This document shows, in pieces, positions 1 through 9,846 of a stretch of DNA of 64,000 nucleotides (within the stretch, counting starts at the first letter, position 1; each line of letters opens with the position of its first letter). Position numbers and translations under genes: made by a program. The notes below the pieces were generated by a model. That model was not told the origin of the DNA, ran no database searches, and saw only the letters and a list, made by a program, of their open reading frames with translations. The stretch comes from Candidatus Hadarchaeales archaeon (lineage in GTDB: Archaea; Hadarchaeota; Hadarchaeia; Hadarchaeales; WYZ-LMO6). Location: the NCBI GenBank assembly GCA_038736355.1, contig JAVYML010000001.1, forward strand, positions 186,001 to 250,000, written 5' to 3'.

Positions 1-2
1 TC

Positions 3-320
3 TACATGGTGGGCTCGGCCATCTGGAACTGGGCTAGGAGGGAAGGAAAGCTGCGTCCGGACCAGTTCGTGGCCACCGCTCCCGAGCTGGGTCTCACCCC
101 CTACTCGAAGGAGGAACTTCAGGAACTCTGCAACCGTTGCGCCGATTTCTCCAAGAGGGAGGGATGGAAGAGCGCCTTCAGGAAAATCCTGAGAAGGAAG
201 GAGTTCGGGCTGATATGGATGGGTCTGAAGAAGTACGTGGGGGACTATCTGAAGATCAGGAAGGTCAGGAGGGAAATCTACGGGTATGGGTACGGAAAGA
301 GATATACCACCAGGATATGA
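3..320 (+). CDS. C-terminal part of an unidentified protein, possibly radical SAM/B12-type
   Basis: The reading frame is already open at the left edge and continues upstream, so the first ATG at 6 is probably internal. About 105 residues remain, rich in Lys, Arg and aromatic residues, with a CNRC pair near the middle and a basic tail ending in YTTRI. No catalytic motif is visible. The helical, basic layout resembles the C-terminal end of long radical SAM or B12-binding proteins, but this is a weak impression. It ends 9 bp before the Trm112-like gene on the same strand, so the two may be co-transcribed. Confidence 0.45.
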   Translation, partial: YMVGSAIWNWARREGKLRPDQFVATAPELGLTPYSKEELQELCNRCADFSKREGWKSAFRKILRRKEFGLIWMGLKKYVGDYLKIRKVRREIYGYGYGKRYTTRI

Positions 321-329
321 GGGGAAAGG

Positions 330-524
330 GTGCCGATCAGCAGGGAACTCTTGAAGATCCTGGCCTGTCCCCTCTGCAAGGGAGAACTGAAGCTGAAGGG
401 GGAGGAGCTGGTATGCAAAAAGTGTTCCCAGAGGTACCCCATCGTGGACGACATTCCCTACCTCCTTCCCCCGGAACTCATGCCCAGGAAGTTCAAGAGA
501 TCTAAAACTCCACCTCGATCGTGA
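330..524 (+). CDS. Trm112-like zinc-ribbon protein
   Basis: A 64-residue protein with a GTG start. It begins with the typical LLKILACPLCKGEL segment and has a second CxxC (CKKC) about 15 residues later, followed by YPIVDDIPYLLP. This is the signature of the Trm112/YcaR (UPF0434) family. Trm112 proteins are small zinc-binding activators that hold S-adenosylmethionine methyltransferases acting on tRNA, rRNA or release factor. The partner is not identifiable here. The last 23 bp overlap the convergent DUF371 gene. Confidence 0.75.
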   Translation: MPISRELLKILACPLCKGELKLKGEELVCKKCSQRYPIVDDIPYLLPPELMPRKFKRSKTPPRS

Positions 525-921
525 TTTCCAGGGGAAGGGCCTTCCTGAGGAGGTTTACGAACTCCCTCGAGAGGTGAAGGGCGGCCCTATCCGCCCTCAC
601 CGCCAAAGTCCTCCCGCAGAGGAAGGAGCTCCTCCTCACCACCATGTCCGTCGGATGATCCAGGGAGAGGGAGGGATGTCCCCAGGCATGGACCTCCTCC
701 ACCCATCCCTCCACCTCCATCCTCACCACCACCCTCCCTCCCCTCCTTATTCCCTCCTTCACCCCCTCGCTCAAATCCCGGACGGACTTGTCCGCTCCCA
801 CGGCCACGATGCAGTCCCCCCTTGGCCCCACCTCCTCCTCCCTCGTGATCATCAGGGTGGTGGGATGGAGGGCGGTGAGGAGCGGGTGTCCCCTCGCCCT
901 AACCCTCTCCCTTTTTTTCAT
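502..921 (-). CDS. DUF371 family archaeal protein
   Basis: A 139-residue protein recognised as DUF371 from the N-terminal RARGHPLLTALHPTTL stretch, the GPRGDCIVAVGADKS segment and the later HPTDMVVRRS segment. The family is almost entirely archaeal and has no established function. The two regularly spaced GHP motifs suggest a duplicated fold. It is convergent with, and overlaps, the Trm112-like gene, and is divergent from pcm across a gap of about 57 bp that should hold both promoters. The assignment is by family resemblance only. Confidence 0.75.
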   Translation of the reverse strand: MKKRERVRARGHPLLTALHPTTLMITREEEVGPRGDCIVAVGADKSVRDLSEGVKEGIRRGGRVVVRMEVEGWVEEVHAWGHPSLSLDHPTDMVVRRSSFLCGRTLAVRADRAALHLSREFVNLLRKALPLEITIEVEF

Positions 922-978
922 TTCCCTCCCTCATTTCTTGGGGGGATATTTCTGGATTTCGAGAAGGAAAGGGAGAGG

Positions 979-1605
979 ATGGTGGAAGAGCTGATCAGAT
1001 GGGGTTACCTCCGCACCCCTTCCATCATAGAGGCTTTCAGAAAGGTTCCGAGGGAGGAGTTCGTTCCTCCCTCCTTCAGGAAGCACGCCTACGAGGACCA
1101 TCCCCTTTCGATAGGTTATGGACAGACCATCTCCGCTCCCAGCATGATAGCCCTGATGCTCGAGTCCCTGAAGGTGGAAAGGGGACAAAGGGTGCTGGAG
1201 GTAGGAACGGGCTCCGGATACAACGCCGCCCTGCTCGCGGAACTGGTGGGGAGGGAGGGGAAGGTGGTTTCGATCGAGCGCATCCCCGCCCTCGCCTCCT
1301 TCGGGAGGGAGAACCTCAGGAAGACGGGATACGAGTGGGTGGAGGTGGTGGTGGGGGATGGCACCTGCGGCTATCCTCCCGGAGCCCCCTGGGACCGGAT
1401 CCTCATCACGGCCTGTTCCCCAGGCTTCCCTCCCCCCCTCCTAGAACAGCTGAAGGTGGGTGGAAGGATGGGGGCGCCCGTGGGGCATTTCTATGCCAGC
1501 CAGGTGTGGAAGGTGGCGGAGAAGACGGAGAGGGGAATAGAGGTGGAGAATTATTCACCCTGTTCCTTCGTCCCCCTGCTGGGGAAGTATGGATGGAAGG
1601 AGTAA
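979..1605 (+). CDS. pcm: Protein-L-isoaspartate O-methyltransferase
   Basis: About 208 residues. The enzyme uses S-adenosylmethionine to methylate isoaspartyl residues in aged proteins and so starts their repair. Visible family marks are the N-terminal VPREEFVP segment, GQTISAPSM, the SAM-binding motif LEVGTGSGYNAALLAEL, the acidic ribose-binding IERIP segment, and DRILITAC. The frame stays open well upstream, but family proteins start just before VEELIRWGY, so ATG 979 with the purine-rich GGGAGAGG before it is preferred. A somewhat earlier non-ATG start is possible. Cytoplasmic. Confidence 0.88.
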   Translation: MVEELIRWGYLRTPSIIEAFRKVPREEFVPPSFRKHAYEDHPLSIGYGQTISAPSMIALMLESLKVERGQRVLEVGTGSGYNAALLAELVGREGKVVSIERIPALASFGRENLRKTGYEWVEVVVGDGTCGYPPGAPWDRILITACSPGFPPPLLEQLKVGGRMGAPVGHFYASQVWKVAEKTERGIEVENYSPCSFVPLLGKYGWKE

Positions 1606-1744
1606 AGGTCTTGGATCGAAGGAAGGAGACCCCCCAGATGATGAGATTCGGTTGTGGAAGCAGCCCCCCCATCACTTAGGGGCTGGAAGAACCCGAACGG
1701 AGGGGTAAGGGGGAATGGCTTCGAAGAAAAAGCGGGGAAATGGA

Positions 1745-2752
1745 CTAAAACCACTTCTCCAGGGAGCTCTGCCTTCCCTCCCTCCCCCTCAGGAGCTTCT
1801 GAATGCCCGACTGGACCCTGTCCTCGGAGAAATCATGTTCCTCGCAGAGGAACTCCTTTATCCCTTCCACATCGGGTTGGCCCCACTCTATCCTGTAGGT
1901 ATCCGAAACTTCTGGCTCAAGGAAAATCTTTCTGATCTCCTCGAAGTCCTCCACCCTCACCTCCTCCATCCCCTCCAAAGAACCGTACTTCTTCACGAGT
2001 TCCAGCGCCCTCTTGGGTCCTATCCCCTTCACCCCCTCGTTGAAATCCGTGCCCACCAGGATCCCCACATCCACCAACTGCTCCCTCGTGATCCCCAGTT
2101 CGGATAAAACCCTCTTAAGTTCCACCACCTCTGGCTTCACCTCGACATAGACGTCCTTGCCCGGAAGCTTCCTCCTCCCCGTGATGGCCAGATTCCTGAC
2201 CAGAACGGGGGAACCGAAGAGGAGGCTGTCGAAGTCCTGACTCGCCACCGCCCAGGCATCCCCCCTCCTCACCAAATGGGCAGCTTGGGCCTCTCCCTCG
2301 GCGGGAGCCTGGACGAAGGGAACCCCCATCAATCTCAGCAGGTGCTTGGCATCCTCCACCACCTGCTCCTCCACCGTCGCCGCTTGGGCCGCATACCTTC
2401 TGGCCTCCTCCAGCCTTCCCTCCTTCAGGGCTCTCTCCCATTCCTCTGCAGCCTTTTCCCTCAACAACCTCCTTTCCTCCAGCGTCCTCCTCTTCAACTC
2501 GGGGGGCTTCCCATCGAAAACGTAAATGGGGTAGATCTCGGTCTCCAAAAGGTTGGCAGTACGGTAAAAGAGTCCCGAGAGATGGGAGGTGATCCTCCCC
2601 TTGGAATCCCTGAGGGGTTCTCCATCCCTCTGCCTGATGATGGCCAAAAACTGGTAGAGGAAGTTCAGGGCATCCACCGCCACCCTTTTCCCCCTGAGCT
2701 CCTCCAGCTCCACTTCCGCTTTGGGGATGATGGGCCCAAGCTGAACTCCCAT
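1745..2752 (-). CDS. fen: Flap endonuclease 1 (FEN1/XPG family)
   Basis: 335 residues, the normal archaeal FEN1 length. The structure-specific 5' nuclease removes flaps during Okazaki fragment maturation and repair. The metal-binding acidic residues are present in order: VDALNFLYQ, VFDGKPPE, PAEGEAQAA, SQDFDSLLFG and the helix-hairpin-helix region GTDFNEGVKGIGPKRA. The C-terminus ends in QSSLEKWF, a canonical PIP box for binding PCNA. It is divergent from the gene at 2801 with only 48 bp between the starts, so the two promoters must lie close together or overlap. About 140 bp downstream (1606-1744) contain no recognisable gene. Confidence 0.96.
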   Translation of the reverse strand: MGVQLGPIIPKAEVELEELRGKRVAVDALNFLYQFLAIIRQRDGEPLRDSKGRITSHLSGLFYRTANLLETEIYPIYVFDGKPPELKRRTLEERRLLREKAAEEWERALKEGRLEEARRYAAQAATVEEQVVEDAKHLLRLMGVPFVQAPAEGEAQAAHLVRRGDAWAVASQDFDSLLFGSPVLVRNLAITGRRKLPGKDVYVEVKPEVVELKRVLSELGITREQLVDVGILVGTDFNEGVKGIGPKRALELVKKYGSLEGMEEVRVEDFEEIRKIFLEPEVSDTYRIEWGQPDVEGIKEFLCEEHDFSEDRVQSGIQKLLRGREGRQSSLEKWF

Positions 2753-2800
2753 CTCCGAAGATTCGGAGGGTGGAGTTAAAAGCCAAGAGGGCTAGAGACG

Positions 2801-3361
2801 GTGATGGAAAGGATCAAACTGGAGGAAGTGGCAGAAGAAGAGGAAAGGGAAGACCTGGTGGTGGAACACGAGCTGAAGGGTGTGGAGCCTGAAATGATCG
2901 ATTGGTTCTGGATCTACCTAACGGAGGGGGCCATGCAGGGCAGGGAGGAAGCGACTAGGAGATACAAGCTGTGGCATCCCAGGGACCATCTTTCCTTCGA
3001 GGGGGAAGAAGGGTGGATGATCCACAGGGTGGTGGAGAGGATCGGGGAAACCCTTCCCGTGGAGATGAGGATGAGGGTGGAGAATCCGGACGAAACACCC
3101 ATTCCCCGCTCCACTTCCTATACACATGCCGTGGCCAGTTGTATTCTGGGAAAGAACGACAGACCCATAGGATGGGTCCTCCACGAATACGATCGAATGC
3201 CGGGAGGAACCAAAATGCGCTCCACCTTCAGACTTCCCAGAACCCTCCTTTCCATGGTCGGGGAAAACCTGCGGCGCCATTGTCTGGAGGAGATGGGGGA
3301 GTTCACGCATTTTCTTCCCAAACTCTACGGGGAAAGAAGGGAGTCAGGATTCCCCGGGTAG
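2801..3361 (+). CDS. DAPG hydrolase (PhlG)-like protein
   Basis: About 186 residues, starting at GTG 2801 or, one codon later, ATG 2804. The segment MIDWFWIYL followed by [13 protein letters not shown] resembles the PhlG fold. PhlG is a zinc enzyme that cleaves the carbon-carbon bond of 2,4-diacetylphloroglucinol in pseudomonads. His residues in HPRDH and later YTHAVAS and VLHEYD, plus nearby Glu residues, could supply metal ligands. No secondary-metabolite genes are nearby, so the substrate is unknown. The last 18 bp overlap the convergent rpoK. The family call is from motif resemblance and is moderately uncertain. Confidence 0.5.
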   Translation: MMERIKLEEVAEEEEREDLVVEHELKGVEPEMIDWFWIYLTEGAMQGREEATRRYKLWHPRDHLSFEGEEGWMIHRVVERIGETLPVEMRMRVENPDETPIPRSTSYTHAVASCILGKNDRPIGWVLHEYDRMPGGTKMRSTFRLPRTLLSMVGENLRRHCLEEMGEFTHFLPKLYGERRESGFPG

Positions 3362-3574
3362 TTCCCTGAGTACGGTGATGGGACAAACACCCTTCTCGAA
3401 CTCGTAGAGGGCTATTTCTACCGAGCTTTTGAGGTGCTTGGGAACTTCCACCAGTACGGGTGCCCCCATGGAAATCTGGAGGGCACGGGCCCCTATGATC
3501 CTCGCCTTTTCAAACTTGGTATATTTTCTTACGGTGAAAATGCCCAACCCCCCCTTCAAACCAACGGTTTGCAT
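3344..3574 (-). CDS. rpoK: DNA-directed RNA polymerase subunit K (Rpb6/omega homologue)
   Basis: 76 residues containing the near-invariant [20 protein letters not shown] block and APVLVEVP. This subunit clamps and stabilises the largest RNA polymerase subunit. The ATG abuts the thermosome stop codon with no spacer, so rpoK is probably translated from the thermosome transcript. The end overlaps the convergent PhlG-like gene by 18 bp. The protein carries a longer N-terminus than the shortest archaeal K subunits, so an internal start closer to the YTKFEKA block is possible. Confidence 0.93.
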   Translation of the reverse strand: MQTVGLKGGLGIFTVRKYTKFEKARIIGARALQISMGAPVLVEVPKHLKSSVEIALYEFEKGVCPITVLRELPGES

Positions 3575-5236
3575 TCAGAATTCAGGGGAGGGGGGGGAGC
3601 TCTCTCCCTTCTTCTCCTTTCCTTCCTTCTCCTTCTCCTCCGTCTTCACGGCCGCGATAACGTCGTCAATCCTCAAAATCATTTCCGCGGCTTCGCTTGC
3701 AGACTTAATGGCCTGGAGCTTAACCCTGAGCGGCTCCACCACTCCCTTTTCCATCATGTCCATGATCTGCCCACTCACCACCTCTATTCCCTTATACTTC
3801 CCATCGGGTTTCTCATGCTCTGCACGGAGTTTCACCAAGATGTCGATGGGATCGAGACCGGCATTCTCCGCCAACGTCCTTGGGATGATTTCCAAGGCCT
3901 CGGCGAAGGCGTTTACGGCCAGGGCTTCCCTTCCGCCCAGCTCCTTGGAGTAGTCACGGAGTTCCTTCGCCAGCTCCATCTCACAGGCCCCTCCTCCTGG
4001 CAGGATCCTCCCATCCTCGAGGGCCACACAGGCCACAGAAACACCATCGTGTACGGCTCTCTCCAGCTCATCCACCACGTGCTCCGTGCCTCCCCTCACG
4101 AGAATGGTCACGGCCTTCGGGTCCTTGCATCCCTCCACGAACACCATTTCCTCCCCAGCCACCTTCCTTTCCTCCACCAACTCCGCCGAACCCAAATCGG
4201 AGGGACTCAGGTCCTTGAGGCTCATCACCACCCTTCCACCGGTGGCCTCCGCCAGCTTCTGCATGTCGGATTCCTTAACCCTCCTCACGGCCAAGATACC
4301 AGCCTTGGCCAGATAGTGCTGGGCCACATCGTCTATACCCTTCTGGCAGAGGACCACGTTGGCGCCCACCCTCTTCACCTGTTCCACCATATCGGCGAGC
4401 ATCTTCCTCTCCTCATCCAAGAAGCTCTTCAGCTGCTCGGGGTCGGTGATGTTGATCTTCGCATCCGTCTCCGTCTTCTCCACCTCGAAGGCGCTGGCGA
4501 TGAGGGCTATCTTGGCATTCTTCACCCTCTTGGGCATGCCCGGATGGACCACCTCCTTGTCAAGCACTATACCCTTCACCAGCTGGGAGTCGGAGGAAGA
4601 ACCACCTATCTTCTTCTCCAGCTTGATCTTGTCCCTATCCGCCTTGATCTTTCCGTTCTCCTCACGGGCTATCTGCCTAGCCGCTTCCACGATGAGGTTC
4701 ACCAGCTTGTCCCCTTTGATCTCGGATCCCTTGCTACTTATGGAAGTGGCCACGATCTTCTTCAGCGTCTCCACATCATCCTTGGAAATCGGGCGGGCGA
4801 TTTTCTGCAGGACCTCCTGAGCCTTGGCCGCGGCCTTCCTATAACCGCTGGCAATGACCGTGGCATGGATATCCTGATCCAGGAGTTCCTCCGCCTTCTT
4901 CAGTAGTTCCCCCGCCAACACCACGGCCGTGGTGGTCCCATCCCCCGCCTCATCCTCCTGGGTTTTCGCGATCTCCACCATCATCTTGGCGGCGGGGTGC
5001 TCCACATCCATCTCCTTCAGGATGGTAACACCATCGTTGGTGATCGTGATGTCCCCCAGACTGTCCACCAACATCTTGTCCATCCCCCGCGGACCTAGGG
5101 TGGTGCGAATGGCCTCAGCTATTACCCTGGCTGCCATGATGTTCATGTGCTGGGCATCACGCCCCAAGTACCTGATGGCCTTCTCTGGAAGGACCAGTAC
5201 GGGAGTACCACCTAGTTGGGCCACCGGCGCTGCCAT
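3575..5236 (-). CDS. ths: Thermosome subunit (group II chaperonin)
   Basis: 553 residues, full length for an archaeal chaperonin subunit. It forms a double-ring cage in the cytoplasm and folds proteins using ATP. Visible motifs are [38 protein letters not shown] and the GGG near residue 415 ([12 protein letters not shown]), all in the nucleotide site. The tail is Lys/Glu-rich rather than the usual Gly-Met repeat. The start has the strong ribosome site GAGGTGG. A TATA element lies about 50 bp upstream. Transcription likely continues into rpoK. Confidence 0.97.
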   Translation of the reverse strand: MAAPVAQLGGTPVLVLPEKAIRYLGRDAQHMNIMAARVIAEAIRTTLGPRGMDKMLVDSLGDITITNDGVTILKEMDVEHPAAKMMVEIAKTQEDEAGDGTTTAVVLAGELLKKAEELLDQDIHATVIASGYRKAAAKAQEVLQKIARPISKDDVETLKKIVATSISSKGSEIKGDKLVNLIVEAARQIAREENGKIKADRDKIKLEKKIGGSSSDSQLVKGIVLDKEVVHPGMPKRVKNAKIALIASAFEVEKTETDAKINITDPEQLKSFLDEERKMLADMVEQVKRVGANVVLCQKGIDDVAQHYLAKAGILAVRRVKESDMQKLAEATGGRVVMSLKDLSPSDLGSAELVEERKVAGEEMVFVEGCKDPKAVTILVRGGTEHVVDELERAVHDGVSVACVALEDGRILPGGGACEMELAKELRDYSKELGGREALAVNAFAEALEIIPRTLAENAGLDPIDILVKLRAEHEKPDGKYKGIEVVSGQIMDMMEKGVVEPLRVKLQAIKSASEAAEMILRIDDVIAAVKTEEKEKEGKEKKGESSPPSPEF

Positions 5237-5285
5237 CTCACCACCTCACAAATTCTTAGAATCAATTAGTGTAGTTAGGGTTTCC

Positions 5286-5295
5286 CTATAAAAGA
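5286..5295. promoter_or_regulatory. Shared TATA element between thermosome and rubredoxin operon
   Basis: The sequence CCTATAAAAG reads as a TATA box on the + strand and as CTTTTATAGG on the - strand. Adding about 25 bp in each direction gives leaders of roughly 30 nt for both the thermosome (start 5236) and the rubredoxin-flavin reductase (start 5349). Each leader then contains its visible ribosome binding site (GAGGTGG and GGGAGG). A second AT-rich box at 5322-5329 lies too close to the + strand start to serve as well. Confidence 0.45.
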
Positions 5296-5348
5296 TTTTC
5301 CCCTCGCCCAACCCCTTTCTATTTAAATTTCGGGAGGAAAGATGAAAC

Positions 5349-6035
5349 GTGGACCTCCAAGCCCTCAAAAAGCTTAGCTACGGGTTATATGTACTGACTT
5401 CGAAAGACGGGGAAAAGCTCAACGGACAGATCGCTAACACCGTTTTCCAAGTTACCTCCGAGCCCCCACAGGTAGTGGTCTCCGTGAACAAGAAAAACCT
5501 CACCCACGAGTTCATCAAGAAAAGCAGGATTTTCGCCGTCTCCATCCTCTCCAAGGAAACCCCTCTGAAGTTCATAGGGCACTTCGGCTTCAAGTCCGGA
5601 AGGGAGAAAGACAAGTTCGCCGAGGTGAGGTACAAGATGGGGAAAACGGGGGCACCTCTCATACTAGACCACGCCCTTGCCCACATAGAGGCGGAGGTGG
5701 TGGGGGAGATGGATGCGGGCACCCACACCCTCTTCGTGGGGAAGGTGGTGGAGGCGGAAGTGGTGAGGGAGGGAGAACCCATGACCTACGCCCACTACCA
5801 AGAGGTGAAGGGTGGGACCACCCCCAAGACCGCGCCATCCTACGTGGAGAAACCGCCCGAGGTGAAGAAGATGGACAAGTACCGGTGCTCCGTCTGCGGG
5901 TACCTGTACGATCCGGAGAAGGGAGATCCCGAGGGTGGTATACCACCTGGCACACCTTTCGAGATGTTACCTGAAGGATGGGTCTGCCCCGTATGTGGGG
6001 CGGATAAGTCCCTCTTCAGGAAGGTGGAGGTTTGA
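5349..6035 (+). CDS. hrb: Flavin reductase-rubredoxin fusion (high molecular weight rubredoxin)
   Basis: 228 residues with a GTG start behind GGGAGG. Residues 1 to about 165 form a flavin reductase-like FMN domain ([20 protein letters not shown] at the N-terminus). The C-terminal 50 residues are a complete rubredoxin with CSVCGY and CPVCGA metal sites. In this architecture electrons from NAD(P)H pass through FMN and the rubredoxin iron to a flavodiiron protein that reduces O2 or NO. That partner is the next gene, and the two overlap by 4 bp, so the physiological pairing is well supported. Confidence 0.92.
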   Translation: MDLQALKKLSYGLYVLTSKDGEKLNGQIANTVFQVTSEPPQVVVSVNKKNLTHEFIKKSRIFAVSILSKETPLKFIGHFGFKSGREKDKFAEVRYKMGKTGAPLILDHALAHIEAEVVGEMDAGTHTLFVGKVVEAEVVREGEPMTYAHYQEVKGGTTPKTAPSYVEKPPEVKKMDKYRCSVCGYLYDPEKGDPEGGIPPGTPFEMLPEGWVCPVCGADKSLFRKVEV

Positions 6036-7222
6036 TTCCCAGGGAGATAGCCCCTGGCGTCTACGCCGTGGGGGCAGTGGACTGGGAAAGGAGGCTGTTC
6101 GACGGCCTCATTCCCCTGCCACAAGGAACGAGCTACAACTCCTACCTGGTGAGGGGAAAAGGTGGAACGGTACTCCTGGACACGGTGGACCCTTCCAAGC
6201 GGGAGGTGCTGCTGGAGAACCTCCGGGAGCTTGAGGTGAAGGAGTTGAACTATGTAGTGGTCCATCACGCCGAGCAGGACCACTCGGGTTCCCTACCGGC
6301 GGTGCTCGAGGAGTATCCCGAAGCCAAAGTGCTGGCCCACCCCAAGGGCAAGGAACTATTGCAGCTCCTCCTCCATGTCCCCGGTGAGAGGGTGAGGGAG
6401 GTGGGGGACGGGGAAATCCTATCGCTGGGAGACAAGACCTTGCAGTTCTTCCACGCCCCCTGGGTCCACTGGCCCGACACCATGTTCACTTACCTGAAGG
6501 AGGAGAGGATCCTCTTCACATGTGACTTCCTTGGCTCCCACCTAGCCACCTCCGCGCTCCAGGCCGATGAAGTAGAGGTTTACCCGGCGGCCAAGAGGTA
6601 CTACGCCGAAATCATGATGCCCTTCAGGAGCCAGGTGAGGAAGAACCTGGAGAGGGTCAGAGAGCTGGAGGTGAGGCTCATCGCCCCCAGCCATGGGCCC
6701 CTACATTTCAACCCGGAGTTCATCCTCAGGGCCTACGAGGACTGGAGCTCCGACGCCTTGAAGAATGAGGTGGTCCTCCCTTACCTTTCCATGCACGGGA
6801 GCGTGAAGAGAATGGTGAAACACCTGACGGAAGCTCTGGTGAGGAGAGGAATCACCGTGAAGCCCTTCGACCTCACCGTCACGGATGTGGGTGAGCTGGC
6901 CATGGCGCTGGTGGACGCGACCACGCTCCTCGTGGGTTGCCCCACCGTTCTGGGTGGTCCCCATCCCGTGGTCCTTTACGCCGCCCAGCTGGTGGCCGCC
7001 CTACGCCCCAAGCTCAGGTTCTTCGGGGTGGTGGGCTCCTACGGGTGGGGAGGCAGGACGTTAGAGGTGCTCTCGGAGGTTCTCTCCAGAACGGGGGCGG
7101 AAGCCCTTCCACCCGTCATGATCAAGGGGTATCCCTCGGAAAAGGACCTGAAGGCCTTGGAGGAGCTGGCTGAGCTCGTCGCCAGCAGGCACCGCGGACT
7201 GGGGCTGGAGGTGAGCCGATGA
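6032..7222 (+). CDS. fprA: Flavodiiron protein (O2/NO reductase, FprA/ROO type)
   Basis: 396 residues, starting with TTG that overlaps the previous stop (TTGA). The N-terminal metallo-beta-lactamase domain carries the diiron motif HxExDH at residues 79-84. Further ligands are likely in [17 protein letters not shown] and SHGP. The C-terminal flavodoxin-like domain (from about 255) binds [14 protein letters not shown] and GSYGWGG are visible. The enzyme reduces O2 to water or NO to N2O, protecting an anaerobe. Its electron donor is the fused rubredoxin encoded just upstream. Soluble cytoplasmic. Confidence 0.94.
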   Translation: MIPREIAPGVYAVGAVDWERRLFDGLIPLPQGTSYNSYLVRGKGGTVLLDTVDPSKREVLLENLRELEVKELNYVVVHHAEQDHSGSLPAVLEEYPEAKVLAHPKGKELLQLLLHVPGERVREVGDGEILSLGDKTLQFFHAPWVHWPDTMFTYLKEERILFTCDFLGSHLATSALQADEVEVYPAAKRYYAEIMMPFRSQVRKNLERVRELEVRLIAPSHGPLHFNPEFILRAYEDWSSDALKNEVVLPYLSMHGSVKRMVKHLTEALVRRGITVKPFDLTVTDVGELAMALVDATTLLVGCPTVLGGPHPVVLYAAQLVAALRPKLRFFGVVGSYGWGGRTLEVLSEVLSRTGAEALPPVMIKGYPSEKDLKALEELAELVASRHRGLGLEVSR

Positions 7223-7686
7223 ACCTGGAGGAGTTCATGAGGGAGATGGTGAGGAGGGAAGAGGAAATCGTGATCTCCCTCAGGGAGAGCCTGGGAAAGA
7301 TTTCCCACCCTGCCGTGAAGGGGGTGCTGGAGGGGATTTCCCTGGACTCCGTGAAGCATGGGCGCATGTACGAGGCCGCCCTGAAGCTCCTGCATGGGAT
7401 GAGGGAAGAGGTGAAGGAGGAACAGCTCAGGGAGCAGGAGGAGCTCCTGAGGAAGCACCTGAGATGGGAGGAGGAGCTGTTGGAAAAAATAGATTCCATG
7501 CTGCCAGAGGTAAAGGATGAAAAGGTGAGGATGCTCCTGCAGGCCATCCGCGAGGACGAGAGGAGGCATCACCTCCTCCTGAAAAGGGTGATGGAACTCC
7601 TCGTGAGGAGGGAAACCGTAACTAGCGAAGATCTCTGGGATCTCCTCTGGAAGAACGTTCCCTTCCACGGTACCCCAGGAGGATGA
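7219..7686 (+). CDS. Ferritin-like four-helix protein
   Basis: 155 residues, almost all helical, with Glu/His pairs typical of a ferritin-like or rubrerythrin-like diiron bundle: [41 protein letters not shown] and [14 protein letters not shown]. There is no rubredoxin domain. It sits inside an operon with 4-bp overlaps at both ends, between the flavodiiron protein and a metal-pumping ATPase. A role in peroxide removal or metal binding is inferred from that position. It does not match a characterised rubrerythrin closely enough to name. Confidence 0.65.
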   Translation: MNLEEFMREMVRREEEIVISLRESLGKISHPAVKGVLEGISLDSVKHGRMYEAALKLLHGMREEVKEEQLREQEELLRKHLRWEEELLEKIDSMLPEVKDEKVRMLLQAIREDERRHHLLLKRVMELLVRRETVTSEDLWDLLWKNVPFHGTPGG

Positions 7687-9809
7687 CTCCCCTGAGGGGA
7701 AGCCACGCACACCACGGTGCGGGACACGCACACCATCCCGGTGACTTCAAGCGCAGGCTGCTGGTCTCCGTTGCCCTGACCCTACCCGTCCTCCTCCTCT
7801 CGGAGATGATCCAGGAATGGGCTGGCTTCAGCCTGAGGATACCCCTGCACGAGGGCGTCATGCTGGTGCTCTCCGGTGTCATCTACTTCTACGGGGGCTG
7901 GCCCTTCCTGAAGGGACTGGCGGAAGAGGTGAGGGGGAGAAGACCGGGGATGATGACGCTGGTGGGGACTGCCCTCTCCGTGGCCTTCTTCTATTCTTCC
8001 CTCACCCTCCTCAGAGGGGGGGAGGACTTTTTCTGGGAGCTCGCCACGCTGGTGGACCTCATGTTGCTGGGGCACTGGATGGAGGCAAAGAGCCTGCTGG
8101 GGGCCTCGAGGGCCCTGGAGAAGCTCGCCAAACTGATGCCCGTCCAGGCCCACCTCCTCGTAGGGGAGGAAATCAGGGAGGTAGCCGTCTCAGAGCTCAA
8201 GAAGGGAGACCTGGTACTGGTCAGACCTGGGGAAAAGGTGCCTTCGGATGGAAGGGTGGTGGATGGACTTTCTTCCGTGAACGAGGCCCTTCTCACCGGG
8301 GAGTCCAGGCCGGTGCCCAAGCGACCCGGAGACAGGGTAATAGGGGGATCCCTCAACCTGGAGGGCGCCCTGAAGGTGGAGATCGAGAAAACTGGGGAGG
8401 AGAGCTACGTGGGCAGGGTCATGGAGATGGTGAGGAGGGCACAGGAGAGCAAGAGCAGAACGCAGGAGCTGGCGGACAGGGCTGCGGCCCTCCTCTTCTA
8501 CGTCGCCCTAGGAGTGGCCCTGCTCAGCTCCCTCTACTGGTACCTCTCGGGCAGACCCTCCTTCGCTTTCGAGAGAGCGGTGACCGTGATGGTGGTGGCC
8601 TGCCCGCACGCGCTCGGTCTGGCCATCCCCCTGGTGGTCTCCCTCTCCACCTCCCTTACCGCCAGGAGGGGAATCCTGGTGAGGGAGAGGAGGGCCTTCG
8701 AGAACCTAAGGAAGGTGGGGGTGGTGGTCTTCGACAAAACGGGGACCCTCACCTCTGGAACCCTGGAGGTCTCGGATTACCTTTCCCTCCTCCCGGAGGG
8801 AGAACTCCTCTCCCTAACCGCAGGAGTGGAGAAAAATTCCGAGCACCCGATAGCGAAGGCACTCGTGGAGTTCGCCGAGAGGAAAGGAGTGAAGGTGCCG
8901 GAGGCGGAGGACTTCCAGGCCCTGCCAGGAAGAGGGGCAAGGGCCAGAGTGCTGGAGAAGGAAGTGTGGGTGGGAGGAGCTACCCTCCTGAGGGAAAGGG
9001 GGGTGGAGCCCCCGGAGGAGAAGGAGGAATGGAGGGGCAAGACGGTGGTCCACGTGGTGGTGGAGGGAAAGCCTGCTGGATCCTTCGCCCTCTCCGACAG
9101 GGTGAGGGAGGAATCGAAGGAAGCAGTGGAAAGGCTGAAGGAAAAGGGAATGAAGGTCATGATGATCACGGGTGACGGGGAGGAGGCTGCAAGGGAGGTG
9201 GCCAGAGAACTGGGGATAGAGGAGTACCGGGCCCAGGCTTCGCCGGAGGAGAAGGCCGCGTGGATAGAGGAGCTGAGGAAAAGGGGAGAGACCGTCGCCA
9301 TGGTAGGGGACGGGGTGAACGACGCCCCCGCGCTGGTGGCGGCGGATGTGGGCATAGCCATAGGGGCGGGAACGGACGTGGCCGTGGAGAGCGCGGACCT
9401 CGTGCTGGTGAGGAACGACCCGCGAGACGTAGCCTACCTGATGGAGTTCTCCCAAAGGAGCTACTCCAAGATGGTTCAGAACCTCTGGTGGGCGGCAGGG
9501 TACAACGCCCTCACCATCCCCCTCGCCTCCGGTATGTTCCAGGGATGGGGCCTCACCCTCAGCCCGGCCGTGGGTGCGCTTCTGATGTCCCTGAGCACCA
9601 TCGTGGTGGCCTTAAACACCCAAACCCTCAGGAGATACGAGCAGGAGGGGGTGGAAGAGACGTTCGTGGACCCCGTCTGCGGAATGGAGGTGGAGCCCTC
9701 GAGCGCTGCCGGTAAAGTGGAGTACAAGGGCAGGATGTTCTATTTCTGCTCCAAGCGGTGCGAGGAAACCTTCAGGAAGGATCCGGAGAAATACGCGAAG
9801 GGCGGTTAG
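7683..9809 (+). CDS. CopB-type P1B heavy-metal ATPase with C-terminal YHS domain
   Basis: 708 residues. A His-rich N-terminus ([11 protein letters not shown]) precedes eight predicted membrane segments. TGES lies near 205, the metal-pathway motif CPH at 307-309, the phosphorylated DKTGT at 351, and the hinge GDGVNDAP further on. CPH rather than CPC, together with the His-rich N-terminus, points to the CopB class (copper or silver export, perhaps other soft metals). The last 50 residues are a YHS domain (DPVCGMEV, then CSKRC), which in many bacterial pumps is N-terminal or absent. Last gene of the 4-bp-overlap operon. Confidence 0.92.
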   Translation: MTPLRGSHAHHGAGHAHHPGDFKRRLLVSVALTLPVLLLSEMIQEWAGFSLRIPLHEGVMLVLSGVIYFYGGWPFLKGLAEEVRGRRPGMMTLVGTALSVAFFYSSLTLLRGGEDFFWELATLVDLMLLGHWMEAKSLLGASRALEKLAKLMPVQAHLLVGEEIREVAVSELKKGDLVLVRPGEKVPSDGRVVDGLSSVNEALLTGESRPVPKRPGDRVIGGSLNLEGALKVEIEKTGEESYVGRVMEMVRRAQESKSRTQELADRAAALLFYVALGVALLSSLYWYLSGRPSFAFERAVTVMVVACPHALGLAIPLVVSLSTSLTARRGILVRERRAFENLRKVGVVVFDKTGTLTSGTLEVSDYLSLLPEGELLSLTAGVEKNSEHPIAKALVEFAERKGVKVPEAEDFQALPGRGARARVLEKEVWVGGATLLRERGVEPPEEKEEWRGKTVVHVVVEGKPAGSFALSDRVREESKEAVERLKEKGMKVMMITGDGEEAAREVARELGIEEYRAQASPEEKAAWIEELRKRGETVAMVGDGVNDAPALVAADVGIAIGAGTDVAVESADLVLVRNDPRDVAYLMEFSQRSYSKMVQNLWWAAGYNALTIPLASGMFQGWGLTLSPAVGALLMSLSTIVVALNTQTLRRYEQEGVEETFVDPVCGMEVEPSSAAGKVEYKGRMFYFCSKRCEETFRKDPEKYAKGG

Positions 9810-9811
9810 CT

Positions 9812-9830
9812 GCAACCTAAATTAGGCTGC
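9812..9830. repeat. Imperfect inverted repeat after the ATPase gene
   Basis: GCAACCTAAATTAGGCTGC can pair with itself (8 of 9 positions around a central A). It lies in the 37-bp gap between the ATPase stop and carS. It could be an operator for a small metal-responsive regulator, or part of a transcript end. No T-tract follows, so a terminator is less likely. Confidence 0.3.
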
Positions 9831-9846
9831 GGGAGGAGGAGAGAGG

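Noticed and set aside
574-978. Long N-terminal extension of the PIMT frame
   Set aside because: The extra residues are Pro/His-rich, overlap the DUF371 gene in antisense, and family members start near VEELIRWGY.
1637-1643. ATGATGA resembling a box C of a C/D box RNA between pcm and fen
   Set aside because: No CTGA box D or terminal stem at a suitable distance was found.
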